From positions 186,001-250,000 of the forward strand of contig NZ_JBNJLK010000001.1 in assembly GCF_051195255.1 (NCBI RefSeq): a stretch of 64,000 nt of DNA, read 5' to 3'. The notes below the pieces were generated by a model. It worked only from the letters and a program-made list of their open reading frames with translations, made no database searches and was not told the DNA's origin. The stretch is from Falsirhodobacter sp051195255. Lineage in GTDB: Bacteria > Pseudomonadota > Alphaproteobacteria > Rhodobacterales > Rhodobacteraceae. The position numbers and the translations under genes were made by a program. Below are positions 24,665-33,977 of this stretch, piece by piece. Numbering within the stretch: the first letter of the stretch is position 1; each line of letters starts with the position of its first letter.

Positions 24665-25616
24665 CCCAAAGGCCCGTCAGCGCGCGCGACAGCAGGTTCG
24701 GGATGCGCGGGCGCGATGCGGTGTGGAAGGGCATCGGGCGGCTCAGCTCCATCGCCGCCACGCCGATGCGGGCGGTCAGGGCCGCGTTGATCATCCCCTC
24801 GCCGAACCGGCGCGACACGCGGGACAAGAGGCCCCCGCCCACGGCCGAATGCACAAGATCGTCCGTCACGGCCAGCGCGCCCGTGGCCACCAGATAGCTG
24901 AACACCCGACTCATCAGTTTCAGGCTGCCCACCGTGCCCGAACGTCCACCATAGATCTCGGCGATGCGCCGCACCATGCGCAGGTTGGCAAACAGCGCCG
25001 TCGCCACATCGGCCAGCGCCAGCGGCACCAGCGCCGTGGCGATGGCCACCTGCCGCGCCGCACGCTCGATTTCCCGGCGGGCGTATTGGTCCAGCGGGGC
25101 CAGCAGTTCGGTTTCCGTCATGTTCAGCAGGGCGTCGGCGTCGAACGTCTCGTCCTGACGTTCGCGCAGGCGCGCCACGGCCTGCGGGTGGTGCGGGGCG
25201 TAGACCGAGGCGATGCCTTGGCTGGCCGCCCGTGCGGCCTTCACGTCCGCCCTGGCCCGCGCCTCGTCCACCGCCAGCCGCAGGTGGTCCAGCCGTGCCA
25301 AGCGGAAATAGGCCAGTGCCTCGCGTCCTGCCAGTATCACGGCGGCCGCGATTGCCAGCCCGATCAGCACGAAGGCAATCAGCCCCAGCACCGTGTTCCG
25401 GTTCAGGAGCGAGTCGATGAAGTCATAAGCCGCAACCGACAGGATGAACCCGCCCGCCGCGCCGAACGCCCAAAGCGCGAACTTCCACAGGCCCGAGGGC
25501 TTCTTCGCCCCCACACGGATCGCGACGGCCAGCGCGCCCTCGCTGTCCTCGGGCACGGGGGCGGCCAGGGCGGGGTCGGCGGGTTCCTCCCAGTCCAGAA
25601 CGACGGGCTTCTTCAT
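24648..25616 (-). CDS. YcjF/TIGR01620-type DUF697 membrane protein
   Basis: 322 aa. A cytoplasmic N-terminus is followed by two membrane helices (about 45-65 and 77-98), then a charged helical region and the DUF697 hydrophobic C-terminal domain (RQVAIATALVPLALADVATALFANLRMVRRIAEIYGG). E. coli YcjF is the equivalent partner of YcjX in the phage-shock regulon. The start overlaps the stop of the YcjX-like gene in ATGA, so the pair is translationally coupled here as well. Confidence 0.85.
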   Translation of the reverse strand: MKKPVVLDWEEPADPALAAPVPEDSEGALAVAIRVGAKKPSGLWKFALWAFGAAGGFILSVAAYDFIDSLLNRNTVLGLIAFVLIGLAIAAAVILAGREALAYFRLARLDHLRLAVDEARARADVKAARAASQGIASVYAPHHPQAVARLRERQDETFDADALLNMTETELLAPLDQYARREIERAARQVAIATALVPLALADVATALFANLRMVRRIAEIYGGRSGTVGSLKLMSRVFSYLVATGALAVTDDLVHSAVGGGLLSRVSRRFGEGMINAALTARIGVAAMELSRPMPFHTASRPRIPNLLSRALTGLWEKDAG

Positions 25617-27031
25617 AGGCGGTCTCCGATCAGGAACTGGGCCGCGCGGTCCAGGCGGATATGGGGCGGGCCTTCCCCGGGCCGCAGGGTGCTGCGGGCG
25701 GGCGCGAAGCTCATCAGCGAGAATTCGGCATCGAGCCACTTTTCCACCCCTTCCCGCGCGGGGGACAGAAGGCGCGCGGGATCGGCGGGCAATTCCCCGG
25801 GATACATGGCCACGTGGCGGTTGTCGGGCAGGCGGCCGCGGACGGCCTCCAGCACCTCGCCGTGGCGGGTGATCTCCTCCTCAACCGTGGCGCGGAGGGA
25901 GGCCAGCGACATCGCCTCGGTCCGCGCGCCGGCAAATGCGGCGCGGTCGCGGGCGTCGCGCAGCAGCGCCTCCATGATGGCGGTCAGGCGCGGGTGCTGG
26001 GTGTGATGGATGTGGTCGGCCTTGGTGGCCGCGAACAGGATGCGTTCCACGCGCTTGCCCAGCAGGATCTGGCTCAGGAAGCTGTTCGCGCCGGGGCGGA
26101 AGGCGGTCAGGATGTCGGCCATGGTGCGGCGCAGATCCTCCAGCGCCTGCGGGCCGTCATGGATGGCGGACAGCGCGTCCACCAGCACCACCTGCCGGTC
26201 GATCCGGCTGAAATGGTTGCGGAAGAACGGGCGGACCACCTTGTCCTTGTAGCCTTCGTAGCGCCGCGCCATTTCATGCCAAAGGGTGCCGCGCCGCGCG
26301 TCGGACGGCTTGGGCAGCGGGGCGAAGGTCAGGACCGGGCTGCCCGCCAGATCGCCGGGCAAAAGGAAGCGCCCCGGCGTGCAGTCGGAATAGCCGTCTT
26401 TCCGCGCCGCCTGCAGATAGGCGGTGAAGCTTTCCGCCAGTGCCAGCGCGCGGCCCTCGTTCAGCGGCAACGCCCCATCCTCGGCTCGCGCGGTCGCAAG
26501 GAAGTCCCGCGCCTGCGGGCGCTTGGCGATGCGGGCGAAGGTGGCGTCGGACCACTCCTCGTACGTCTTGTCCAGCAGGGCCAGATCCAGCAGCCATTCC
26601 CCGGGATAGTCGATGATGTCCAGGTGCACCGTCTGCATCCCCTGCAGCCCCGAAAACATCCCCGACGGCCGCACGCGGAACGACAGCCGCAGTTCGGAAA
26701 TGGAGCGGGTGGAGTCCGGCCAACGCGGGTCGTCGCCGGTCAGGGCGGCCAGATGCGCCTCGTAATCGAAGCGCGGCAGGGTGATGTCGGGCTGGGGTTG
26801 CAGCCAGACGCTTTCGATCCGCCCTTCGGCCTGCGCCTTCAGCTGCGGCATCCGGCCGCGGTCCAGCAGGTTCGCGACCAGCCCGGTGATGAACACCGTC
26901 TTGCCCGCCCGCGACAGGCCCGTGACGCCCAGCCGGATCACCGGATCCGAAAACAGCCCCCCCACGCTGGAGATCGTGCCTTCCACGCGGCGCGTGACGG
27001 TGTCGGTCAGGGTCGATAGGGCCACGTGCAT
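25613..27031 (-). CDS. YcjX-like P-loop GTPase/ATPase (DUF463)
   Basis: 472 aa. Walker A is GLSRAGKTVFITG near residue 32, and HLDIIDYPGEWLLDL is the DxxG-type switch region. The protein matches E. coli YcjX, a dynamin-like stress protein. The ATG at 27031 has CCGGAGAAA in front and begins MHVALSTLTDTVTRRVEG; longer in-frame extensions lack similarity. Divergent from truA with 77 bases between starts. Confidence 0.88.
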   Translation of the reverse strand: MHVALSTLTDTVTRRVEGTISSVGGLFSDPVIRLGVTGLSRAGKTVFITGLVANLLDRGRMPQLKAQAEGRIESVWLQPQPDITLPRFDYEAHLAALTGDDPRWPDSTRSISELRLSFRVRPSGMFSGLQGMQTVHLDIIDYPGEWLLDLALLDKTYEEWSDATFARIAKRPQARDFLATARAEDGALPLNEGRALALAESFTAYLQAARKDGYSDCTPGRFLLPGDLAGSPVLTFAPLPKPSDARRGTLWHEMARRYEGYKDKVVRPFFRNHFSRIDRQVVLVDALSAIHDGPQALEDLRRTMADILTAFRPGANSFLSQILLGKRVERILFAATKADHIHHTQHPRLTAIMEALLRDARDRAAFAGARTEAMSLASLRATVEEEITRHGEVLEAVRGRLPDNRHVAMYPGELPADPARLLSPAREGVEKWLDAEFSLMSFAPARSTLRPGEGPPHIRLDRAAQFLIGDRL

Positions 27032-27108
27032 TTTCTCCGGTTGCCTGTCGGATGTAGGCCCACGTGGGCCGCTTGTGTAGGGCGCGCGGTTGGTGCTAGG
27101 CCGGACGC

Positions 27109-27882
27109 ATGCCCAGATACGCACTGAAGATCGATTACGACGGCGGCCCCTTCCACGGGTGGCAGCGGCAGGCGCAGGGCCAGCCCTCGGTTCAGGGCGC
27201 GATCGAGGATGCTCTGGCCCGGCTGGAGCCCGGCCCCCACACCATCGCGGCGGCGGGGCGCACCGACACCGGCGTGCACGGCACCGGACAGGTGGCCCAT
27301 TGCGACCTGTCGAAGCCCTGGGACCCCTTTCGGCTGAGCGAGGCGCTGAACCACCACCTGAAGCCCCTGCCCGTGGCCGTGGTGGCCTGCGCCGCCGTGC
27401 CGGACGATTTCCACGCCCGCTTTTCCGCACACGAACGGCGCTACCTGTTCCGCCTGATCGCGCGCCGCGCGCCGCTGACGCATGATCGGGGCCTTGCCTG
27501 GCAGGTGGGGCACCGGCTGGACTCGCAGGCCATGCGCGAAGGGGCGGCGCATCTGGTGGGTCATCACGATTTCACCACCTTCCGCAGCACGATGTGCCAG
27601 GCGAAGTCGGCCGTGAAGACCATCGACGAGATTACGATCGAGGAGGTGCCGCTGGACGCTGGCGTCGAATACCGCTTCCGTCTGCGCGCCCGCAGCTTCC
27701 TGCACAATCAGGTCCGGTCGATCGTGGGCACGCTGGAACGGGTGGGTGCTGGCGGCTGGTCCCCGGACCGCGTGCGGCAGGCGCTGGAGGCGCGGGACCG
27801 CGCCGCCTGCGGGCCGGTTTGTCCGCCGCAGGGGCTGTATCTGACAGGGGTTGGCTATCCTGTCGATCCGTTCCAAGGTTGA
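27109..27882 (+). CDS. truA: tRNA pseudouridine(38-40) synthase
   Basis: 257 aa. LKIDYDGGPFHGWQRQ is the N-terminal signature and catalytic D53 lies in AAGRTDTGVHG. RFSAHERRYLFR and the C-terminal FLHNQVRSIVGTLERVG are also standard. It modifies U38-40 in the anticodon arm. The ribosome-binding site is weak. The gene is followed 22 bases later by the tautomerase-like gene. Confidence 0.96.
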   Translation: MPRYALKIDYDGGPFHGWQRQAQGQPSVQGAIEDALARLEPGPHTIAAAGRTDTGVHGTGQVAHCDLSKPWDPFRLSEALNHHLKPLPVAVVACAAVPDDFHARFSAHERRYLFRLIARRAPLTHDRGLAWQVGHRLDSQAMREGAAHLVGHHDFTTFRSTMCQAKSAVKTIDEITIEEVPLDAGVEYRFRLRARSFLHNQVRSIVGTLERVGAGGWSPDRVRQALEARDRAACGPVCPPQGLYLTGVGYPVDPFQG

Positions 27883-27904
27883 ATCTGCGAACGGAGGAGA
27901 GACC

Positions 27905-28222
27905 ATGCCGCAGGCCGACCTGTATTTCACGACCGACCAGACCTTGACCGACATCCTGCCCGAAATCGAACGCACGATCGCCGCCTTCGACAGCGGCGCG
28001 GGCGTCTGCAAGGGCCGCGCCCATCCGGTGGCCGATCATCATCACAGCCACATCTTTCTGCGCCTGTCGCTGCTGCCGAAGCCGCATCGCGATGACGTCT
28101 ACGCGGCGGAACTGGGGAAACGACTGGCCGAGGTGATTCGATCGCATGCCAAGGCGCCGGCGGCCGTGGCGGTGAACATCCAGTTCGACCTGAAACATTA
28201 CACCGCCATCAAGGTGGACTAA
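27905..28222 (+). CDS. Tautomerase/CHMI-like small protein
   Basis: 105 aa. After removal of Met1 it would start with proline (MPQADLYF), as tautomerase-superfamily enzymes do. The rest resembles 5-carboxymethyl-2-hydroxymuconate isomerase proteins (one long strand-helix repeat, AVAVNIQFDLKHYTAIK). A His-rich ADHHHSH stretch is unusual. No catabolic genes for homoprotocatechuate are nearby, so the specific isomerase name should not be used. GGAGGAGA precedes the ATG. Confidence 0.6.
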   Translation: MPQADLYFTTDQTLTDILPEIERTIAAFDSGAGVCKGRAHPVADHHHSHIFLRLSLLPKPHRDDVYAAELGKRLAEVIRSHAKAPAAVAVNIQFDLKHYTAIKVD

Positions 28223-28242
28223 GGGCGGGGTCTCCCCCGCCC
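28223..28242. terminator. GC-rich hairpin between two convergent genes
   Basis: Arms GGGCGGGG / CCCCGCCC with a TCTC loop lie in the 26-base gap between the tautomerase-like gene and the convergent MHS transporter. There is no T-run, so termination is likely weak or depends on another factor. Confidence 0.5.
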
Positions 28243-28248
28243 CTGTAC

Positions 28249-30030
28249 CTAGTTCGCGTGATCGTCCGCGAAGATGTCCTTCCGGTGGGTGTTGTTCGGC
28301 ACGAAGATCAGTCCGATCACCACCGTCATCACCGCGACGGTGATGGCGTACCACAACCCCGCATAGATGTTGCCCGTCTGGGCCGAGATGGCGAAGGCCG
28401 TCGCGGGCAGCAGCCCCCCGAACCAGCCGTTGCCGATGTGATAGGGCAAGGACAGGCCGGAATAGCGGATGCGCGTGGGGAACATCTCCACCAAGGCGGC
28501 CGCGATGGGGCCGTAGACCATCGTCACCAGCAGGATCAGGTAGGTCAGGATCGCGATCAGCGTCAGCTTTTGCACCGTGAAGATGTCGAAGAAATGGTTG
28601 GCCTTCGCCACAGTCGTGTTCTGCCCGCCCAAGGGATAGCCCGCTTCGGTCAGCGCCGCCGTCAGCGCGGCGTCGAAGCGGGGCTTCTCGGCGACGGAGG
28701 TGGCCGCGTCATAGGACGCGATCTCCGTTTCTCCGACGCGGATGACGGCAGGCGTGCCCGCCGCACCCTCCACGCTTTGATAATTCACGGAGGCCCTCGC
28801 CAGCGCCGCCTTCGCGATGTCGCAGGACGACGTGAACTTCGCCGTGCCCGTCGGGTTGAACTGGAACGAACAATCGTCCGGCGCGTGCGTCACCGTCACC
28901 GGCACCATCTGGGCCGCATGAAGCGCGGGGTTGGCGATGTGGGTGATGCCCTTGAAGACCGGGAAGTAGGTCAGCGCCGCCAGAAGGCAGCCCGCAAGGA
29001 TGATCGGCTTGCGCCCGATCCGATCCGACAGCCCGCCAAAGAACAGGAACCCGCCCGTGCCAAGGATCAGCGCCCAGGCGATGAAGACGTTGGCGCTGAA
29101 GCTGTCCACCTTCACCACGTTCTGCACGAAGAACAGCGCGTAGAACTGGCCGGAATACCAGACCACCGCCTGCCCCGCCGTCAGGCCGAACAGCGCGATC
29201 AGGGCGATCTTGCCGTTCTTCCACGTCCCGAACGCTTCCTTCATCGGCGCCTTGGAGGTGCGGCCTTCTTCCTTCATCTTCTTGAAGGCCGGGCTCTCCT
29301 CCATCTGCAGACGGATGTAAAGCGAGATGCCCAGAAGCACGATGGAGCCGAGGAACGGGATCCGCCAACCCCAGGCGTTGAACGCGCTGATCATCTGCGG
29401 CGTGCCGTCGGCGGCCAGCACGGCATTGCCGGCCAGATCCAGCACCGGCTGCATCGGATAGTTGTTGTTCACGTAGCTTTGCACGATCAGGATCACGACC
29501 AGCGACAAAAGGAGGCCCAGCGTCGCCGTGGTCTGGATGAAGGCCGTGTAATACCCGCGGCGGTTGGCGGGCGCATGTTCGGCCACATAGACCGCAGCCC
29601 CCCCGTATTCGCCGCCCAGCGCCAGCCCCTGCAGCATCCGCAGCGCGATCAGCAGGACCGGCGCCGCGATGCCCCAGCTGGCATAGCCGGGCAGCAGGCC
29701 CACGATGAAGGTCGAAATCCCCATGATCAGGATCGTGATCAGGAAGGTGTATTTCCGCCCGACCAGATCACCGACCGACCCGAAGACCAGCGCCCCGAAA
29801 GGCCGCACCAGGAACCCCGCGGCAAAGGCCAGCAGCGCGAAGACGTTGCGCGTGGCCTCGGGGAAGGCGGTGAAGAACTGCGCCCCGATGATCGCCGCCA
29901 ATGAGCCATAGAGATAGAAGTCGTACCATTCGAAGATCGTCCCGGCGGACGAGGCCAGGATGACCTTCTTCTCGTCCCTCGTCATGGGGCGCGCGCGCGC
30001 ATGCCCCACGTTCACAGCATGGTTTGCCAT
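28249..30030 (-). CDS. MHS-family MFS transporter with a large extracytoplasmic loop insertion
   Basis: 593 aa, inner membrane. ASSAGTIFEWYDFYLYG at the N-terminus, RPFGALVFGSVGDLVGRKYTF and GGEYGGAAVYVAEHAP are signatures of the metabolite:H+ symporter subfamily (shikimate, proline/betaine and organic-acid carriers). The typical length is about 430-450 aa. The extra length is an insertion of about 120 residues (364-488) between two membrane helices, with two cysteines (C387, C403), and a smaller loop near 188-218. The substrate is not predictable. It lies 99 bases downstream of adk in the same direction as acs-adk, which hints at a carboxylate substrate. Confidence 0.88.
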   Translation of the reverse strand: MANHAVNVGHARARPMTRDEKKVILASSAGTIFEWYDFYLYGSLAAIIGAQFFTAFPEATRNVFALLAFAAGFLVRPFGALVFGSVGDLVGRKYTFLITILIMGISTFIVGLLPGYASWGIAAPVLLIALRMLQGLALGGEYGGAAVYVAEHAPANRRGYYTAFIQTTATLGLLLSLVVILIVQSYVNNNYPMQPVLDLAGNAVLAADGTPQMISAFNAWGWRIPFLGSIVLLGISLYIRLQMEESPAFKKMKEEGRTSKAPMKEAFGTWKNGKIALIALFGLTAGQAVVWYSGQFYALFFVQNVVKVDSFSANVFIAWALILGTGGFLFFGGLSDRIGRKPIILAGCLLAALTYFPVFKGITHIANPALHAAQMVPVTVTHAPDDCSFQFNPTGTAKFTSSCDIAKAALARASVNYQSVEGAAGTPAVIRVGETEIASYDAATSVAEKPRFDAALTAALTEAGYPLGGQNTTVAKANHFFDIFTVQKLTLIAILTYLILLVTMVYGPIAAALVEMFPTRIRYSGLSLPYHIGNGWFGGLLPATAFAISAQTGNIYAGLWYAITVAVMTVVIGLIFVPNNTHRKDIFADDHAN

Positions 30031-30129
30031 GTCGTTCCCCTCCCATAACGGGGCCTTTTCCTGGCCCCTTCCCCTCGATCCGGCGAAGGCCCTCCCAAGC
30101 CTTGTGCCCGCCGGTCCGTTTCCGCCCCT

Positions 30130-30825
30130 TCAGGGGGCCCTGGATCGGACGATGGACCCCACCATCCGCTCCAGCTCGCGGCTGACGGCCGCGATGTCCT
30201 GCATGGCGTCCAGACGCTGCAACACGCCCGCCCGCTGGTAATGGCCGATCAGCGGCGCGGTCTGGGCGTGATAGGTGTCCAGCCGCTGGCGCGCGGTGTC
30301 GGCGTTGTCGTCCTTGCGGCGCAGGAAGTCCGTTCCGCCGCACACGTCGCAGACGCCGGCAACGGCGGGCCGCTTCAGCGTGTCATGATAGCCTTCGCCG
30401 CATTTGGTGCAGGTGGTGCGGCCCGAAACGCGGGCCACCATCGTGTCGTCATCCACTTCCATGCTGATGACGGCACCGACGGACTGGCCCCGCGCGGCCA
30501 GAAGTTCGTCCAGCGCGAAGGCCTGGACGGCGGTGCGCGGAAAGCCGTCCAGGATCACGCCGCGCCCGGTGTCGGGATCGGCCATCCGTTCTGCCAGCAC
30601 CTGCAGCACGATGTCGTCGGACACGAGGCCGCCGGTTTCCATCACCGCCTGCGCCGCCTGTCCGGCGGGGGTGCCGGCCTTCACCGCCGCCCGCAGCATG
30701 TCGCCGGTGGACAGCTGGATCAGCCCAAAGGCCTTTTCCAGCACGCGCGATTGCGTGCCCTTTCCCGCACCGGGCGGGCCCAGCAGGATCAGGACGGCAG
30801 GTTGTGTCACCGAAGGACAGTTCAT
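30130..30825 (-). CDS. adk: Adenylate kinase
   Basis: 231 aa. The P-loop is GPPGAGKGTQSR, DGFPRTAVQA is the second signature, and the LID contains CTKC and CDVC zinc-type cysteines, as in long-form adenylate kinases. It converts AMP + ATP to 2 ADP. The start overlaps the acs stop in ATGA, so it is coupled to the AMP-producing acetyl-CoA synthetase. Alphaproteobacteria usually have adk near secY, so this may be a second copy; that cannot be checked here. Confidence 0.95.
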   Translation of the reverse strand: MNCPSVTQPAVLILLGPPGAGKGTQSRVLEKAFGLIQLSTGDMLRAAVKAGTPAGQAAQAVMETGGLVSDDIVLQVLAERMADPDTGRGVILDGFPRTAVQAFALDELLAARGQSVGAVISMEVDDDTMVARVSGRTTCTKCGEGYHDTLKRPAVAGVCDVCGGTDFLRRKDDNADTARQRLDTYHAQTAPLIGHYQRAGVLQRLDAMQDIAAVSRELERMVGSIVRSRAP

Positions 30826-32783
30826 GCGCCACTCCGATTCTGGCGATTCTCGATCAGGTCGTCGACGACGGCGGGATCGGCCAGGGTGGAGGTGTCGCCA
30901 AGGCTGCCGAAATCATCCTCGGCAATCTTGCGCAGGATGCGGCGCATGATCTTGCCGGACCGCGTCTTGGGCAGGCCCGGCGCCCATTGCAGGAAGTCGG
31001 GCGTGGCGATGGGGCCGATCTCGGCCCGGACCCATTTCACCAGGTCGGCGCGCAGTGTGTCCGAAGGCTCTACCCCGTTCATCAGCGTCACATAGGCGTA
31101 GATGCCCTGCCCCTTGATGTCATGCGGAACGCCGACGACCGCGGCCTCGGCCACGTCGGGATGGGCGACAAGGGCCGATTCCACCTCGGCCGTGCCCATG
31201 CGGTGGCCGGACACGTTCAGCACGTCGTCCACGCGGCCGGTGATCCAGTAATAGCCGTCCGCGTCGCGCCGGCAGCCATCGCCGGTGAAGTAGGTGCCCT
31301 TGTACTGGCTGAAATATGCCTCCTCGAACCGTTCGTGGTCGTCCCAAAGGGTGCGCATCTGCCCGGGCCAGCTGTCGGCGATGGCAAGGACGCCCTCCGC
31401 CTCACCCGTCAATTCCTCTCCGGAGGTCGGGTCCAACACCACCGGCTTCACCCCGAAGAACGGTTTCGTGGCCGATCCCGGTTTGGTCGGAATGGCGCCG
31501 GGCAGCGGGGTGATCATGTGCCCGCCGGTTTCGGTCTGCCAGAAGGTGTCGACGATGGGGCACTTGTTCTTGCCGATGTGCTGGTCGAACCAGTTCCACG
31601 CCTCGGGGTTGATCGGTTCGCCCACGCTGCCAAGGACGCGCAGGCTGGACAGGTCGTGCTTTGCGGGCCACGCCTCCCCCTGCCCGATCAGGGCGCGGAT
31701 GGCGGTGGGCGCGGTGTAGAACTGGGTGACCTTGTGCTTTTCGATCGTGGCCCAGAACCGGCCCGCGTCCGGGTGGTTCGGTGTGCCTTCGAACATCAGC
31801 GTCGTGGCCCCGTTCGCCAGCGGCCCGTAAACGATGTAGCTGTGGCCCGTCACCCAGCCCACATCCGCCGTGCACCAGTAGACGTCGCCGTCGTGGTAAT
31901 CGAAGACCAGCCGGTGCGTCATGGCCGCATACAGAAGATAGCCGCCCGTCGTGTGCACCACCCCCTTGGGCCGCCCGGTGGAGCCGGAGGTATAAAGGAT
32001 GAACAGCGGATCCTCCGCTCCCATCGGACGGGGCGGGCAATCGGGGGCCACCGTTTCCATCAGGGCCTTCACGTCCACGTCGCGGCCGTCGATCCAGCTG
32101 ATCTGATCGCCCGTGTGCTTCACCACCAGGCAGCGCACCTTTTCCGAACAGCGCAGCAGGGCTGCGTCGGTGTTCGACTTCAACGCGGTGCGCTTGCCGC
32201 CGCGCGGGGCCGTGTCGGCGGTGATGACGAGCTTTGCCTGGCAATCGTTGATCCGGTTCGCCAGGCTGTCGGGGGAAAAGCCCGCGAAGACCACCGAATG
32301 GATCGCCCCGATGCGCGCGCAGGCCAGCATGGCATAGGCCGCCTCGGGGATCATGGGCAGGTAGATCACCACGCGGTCGCCGCGCATGACCCCTTGGCTC
32401 AGCAGCACGTTGGCGAAGCGGTTCACCTTTTCCGACAGCTGGGCATAGGTGATGTGAAGCGCCGGCTGCGCGGGATCGTCCGGTTCCCAAATGATCGCCG
32501 TCTGGTTCGCCCGTGCGGGAAGATGCCGGTCGATGCAATTGACCGAGGCGTTCAGCACCCCATCCTCGAACCAGCGGATCGACACCTGCCCATGCGTCAG
32601 ATCGGTGTTCTTGACGCGGGTGAACGGCTTGATCCATTCAAGGCTTTGCCCTTCACGGCCCCAGAACCCGTCCGGGTCCGACAGGGACTCGGCATAAAGG
32701 CGGTCGTAATCGGCGGCGTTCACATGGGCGCGCGCAACGGCTTCGGGCGACGGAACATAGGTTCCGCGGGCGTGATCAAGCAT
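30822..32783 (-). CDS. acs: Acetyl-CoA synthetase
   Basis: 653 aa, the full length of the AMP-forming enzyme. YTSGSTGRPKGVVHT is the adenylate-binding motif; WCTADVGWVTGHSYIVYGPL and TFWQTETGG follow. The C-terminal PKTRSGKIMRRILR contains the lysine acetylated by Pat/reversed by sirtuin-type deacetylases in related enzymes. It activates acetate for the TCA cycle. AAGGAGGATTGCC is the ribosome-binding site. Coupled to adk downstream. Confidence 0.97.
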   Translation of the reverse strand: MLDHARGTYVPSPEAVARAHVNAADYDRLYAESLSDPDGFWGREGQSLEWIKPFTRVKNTDLTHGQVSIRWFEDGVLNASVNCIDRHLPARANQTAIIWEPDDPAQPALHITYAQLSEKVNRFANVLLSQGVMRGDRVVIYLPMIPEAAYAMLACARIGAIHSVVFAGFSPDSLANRINDCQAKLVITADTAPRGGKRTALKSNTDAALLRCSEKVRCLVVKHTGDQISWIDGRDVDVKALMETVAPDCPPRPMGAEDPLFILYTSGSTGRPKGVVHTTGGYLLYAAMTHRLVFDYHDGDVYWCTADVGWVTGHSYIVYGPLANGATTLMFEGTPNHPDAGRFWATIEKHKVTQFYTAPTAIRALIGQGEAWPAKHDLSSLRVLGSVGEPINPEAWNWFDQHIGKNKCPIVDTFWQTETGGHMITPLPGAIPTKPGSATKPFFGVKPVVLDPTSGEELTGEAEGVLAIADSWPGQMRTLWDDHERFEEAYFSQYKGTYFTGDGCRRDADGYYWITGRVDDVLNVSGHRMGTAEVESALVAHPDVAEAAVVGVPHDIKGQGIYAYVTLMNGVEPSDTLRADLVKWVRAEIGPIATPDFLQWAPGLPKTRSGKIMRRILRKIAEDDFGSLGDTSTLADPAVVDDLIENRQNRSGA

Positions 32784-32887
32784 GGCAATCCTCCTTCGGC
32801 GGTGCCGAAAGCGGGTTTCCTCCTCCCCTCGATCGGCCCCTCGTGAAAGATGCTAACGCGGCTTTTCCCCCAAGGCGAACGAAAATT

Positions 32888-33568
32888 TCAGCCCGTTTCG
32901 TCCAGCCAGGCCGGCAGTTCCCCGATGTCGTTCAGCACCACGTCGGCCAAACGTTCCAGATCGCCGCGCAGGGCCGGCCCCGTCAGGACGGCGACCGCCG
33001 CCATGCCCGCCGCCCGCGCCGCGTGAAGGTCGTGCGCGCTGTCGCCCACCATCGCCACCTGCGACGGCGGAAGGCCGGTCGCCGCGCAGAAGGCCAGAAG
33101 CTGGCCCGGCGCGGGCTTGCCGCCATGCCCGCTGTCGAAGCCCGCGACGAAGGGGAACAGACGGTCCACGCCGGCCCGTTCCATCTGCCGGCGGGCCGGC
33201 GCCTCTCCATCGTTCGTCGCGACGCCCAGATGCATGCCGCGGGCGGTCAGGCCCTCCAGAAGGGGGGCCAGCGGCACGGCCTCCACCATCGGCGCATCGG
33301 CGGACAGGCGGTTCATCAGCGCCAGAAGGTCGTCGCGCGTCCAGTCGGGCAGATCGGGCAGCATCAGATCCGCCACCTCGGCCGAGGTGCTGGCGATGAC
33401 GGGACTGTCGGGCGCGAATCGCTGGGTGCGCAGGTCGAAGCGAATCCTGCGGGCCAGCGGGTCCGGATCGGGGGACAAGCGGTGCAGCAGGGCCGCCGCC
33501 CACGCCCCCCAGCTGGCTTGGAAATCGAACAGAGTGCCGTCCTTGTCGAACAGGATGCCGCGGATCAT
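32888..33568 (-). CDS. HAD-superfamily hydrolase, phosphoglycolate phosphatase-like
   Basis: 226 aa. Motif I is FDKDGTLFD (D8 nucleophile, D10), motif II is GVATND, and motif III/IV is KPAPGQLLAF...VGDSAHD. The cap insertion between them is of the helical Gph type. The substrate is uncertain; phosphoglycolate or another small phosphate ester is likely. It starts 1 base after the stop of the DUF3572 gene, so the two are co-transcribed. Confidence 0.88.
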   Translation of the reverse strand: MIRGILFDKDGTLFDFQASWGAWAAALLHRLSPDPDPLARRIRFDLRTQRFAPDSPVIASTSAEVADLMLPDLPDWTRDDLLALMNRLSADAPMVEAVPLAPLLEGLTARGMHLGVATNDGEAPARRQMERAGVDRLFPFVAGFDSGHGGKPAPGQLLAFCAATGLPPSQVAMVGDSAHDLHAARAAGMAAVAVLTGPALRGDLERLADVVLNDIGELPAWLDETG

Positions 33569-33569
33569 C

Positions 33570-33872
33570 TCAGGTCCAGTGCGGAAGATCGCCGCCAGGC
33601 AGCACCGCCCGCACCCGCATGGGCAGGGTATAGGGCAGATTGGCCGCGTCGCAGAAGGCGATGACCAGCGAATCCTCGGACAGCAGGAAGTCCATCACCG
33701 CGCCAAGGAATTCCGGACGGGCGGCCGCTTCGCGCAGGCTGTCCGGGGACGCGCCCGTGGCGGCCAGGAAATCCGGCAGAAGTTCATGCTGGGCGGCCAG
33801 CCAGCCAAGGGCCTGCAGGGCCGTGCGTTCGGCCGCGTCGCGGCTGGGAAGTTCGTCTCTCATGGGCGACAT
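33570..33872 (-). CDS. DUF3572 family protein
   Basis: About 100 aa, helical, with the family core ERTALQALGWLAAQHELLPDF and LLSEDSLVIAFCDAANLP. The family is nearly confined to alphaproteobacteria and has no assigned role. In-frame ATGs at 33872 and 33863 cannot be separated by ribosome-binding site; I give the longer form. Followed by the HAD phosphatase, and divergent from the GGDEF gene. Confidence 0.8.
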   Translation of the reverse strand: MSPMRDELPSRDAAERTALQALGWLAAQHELLPDFLAATGASPDSLREAAARPEFLGAVMDFLLSEDSLVIAFCDAANLPYTLPMRVRAVLPGGDLPHWT

Positions 33873-33977
33873 CGTGCCGATCGCCGGGGCAATTGCAAGA
33901 CGGCTCATTCCCGCGAAAGGATTTCTTAACCAATAGAAAGGAATCTGCGGCAGAGGACCCACCGGGAAAGAGGCAGA

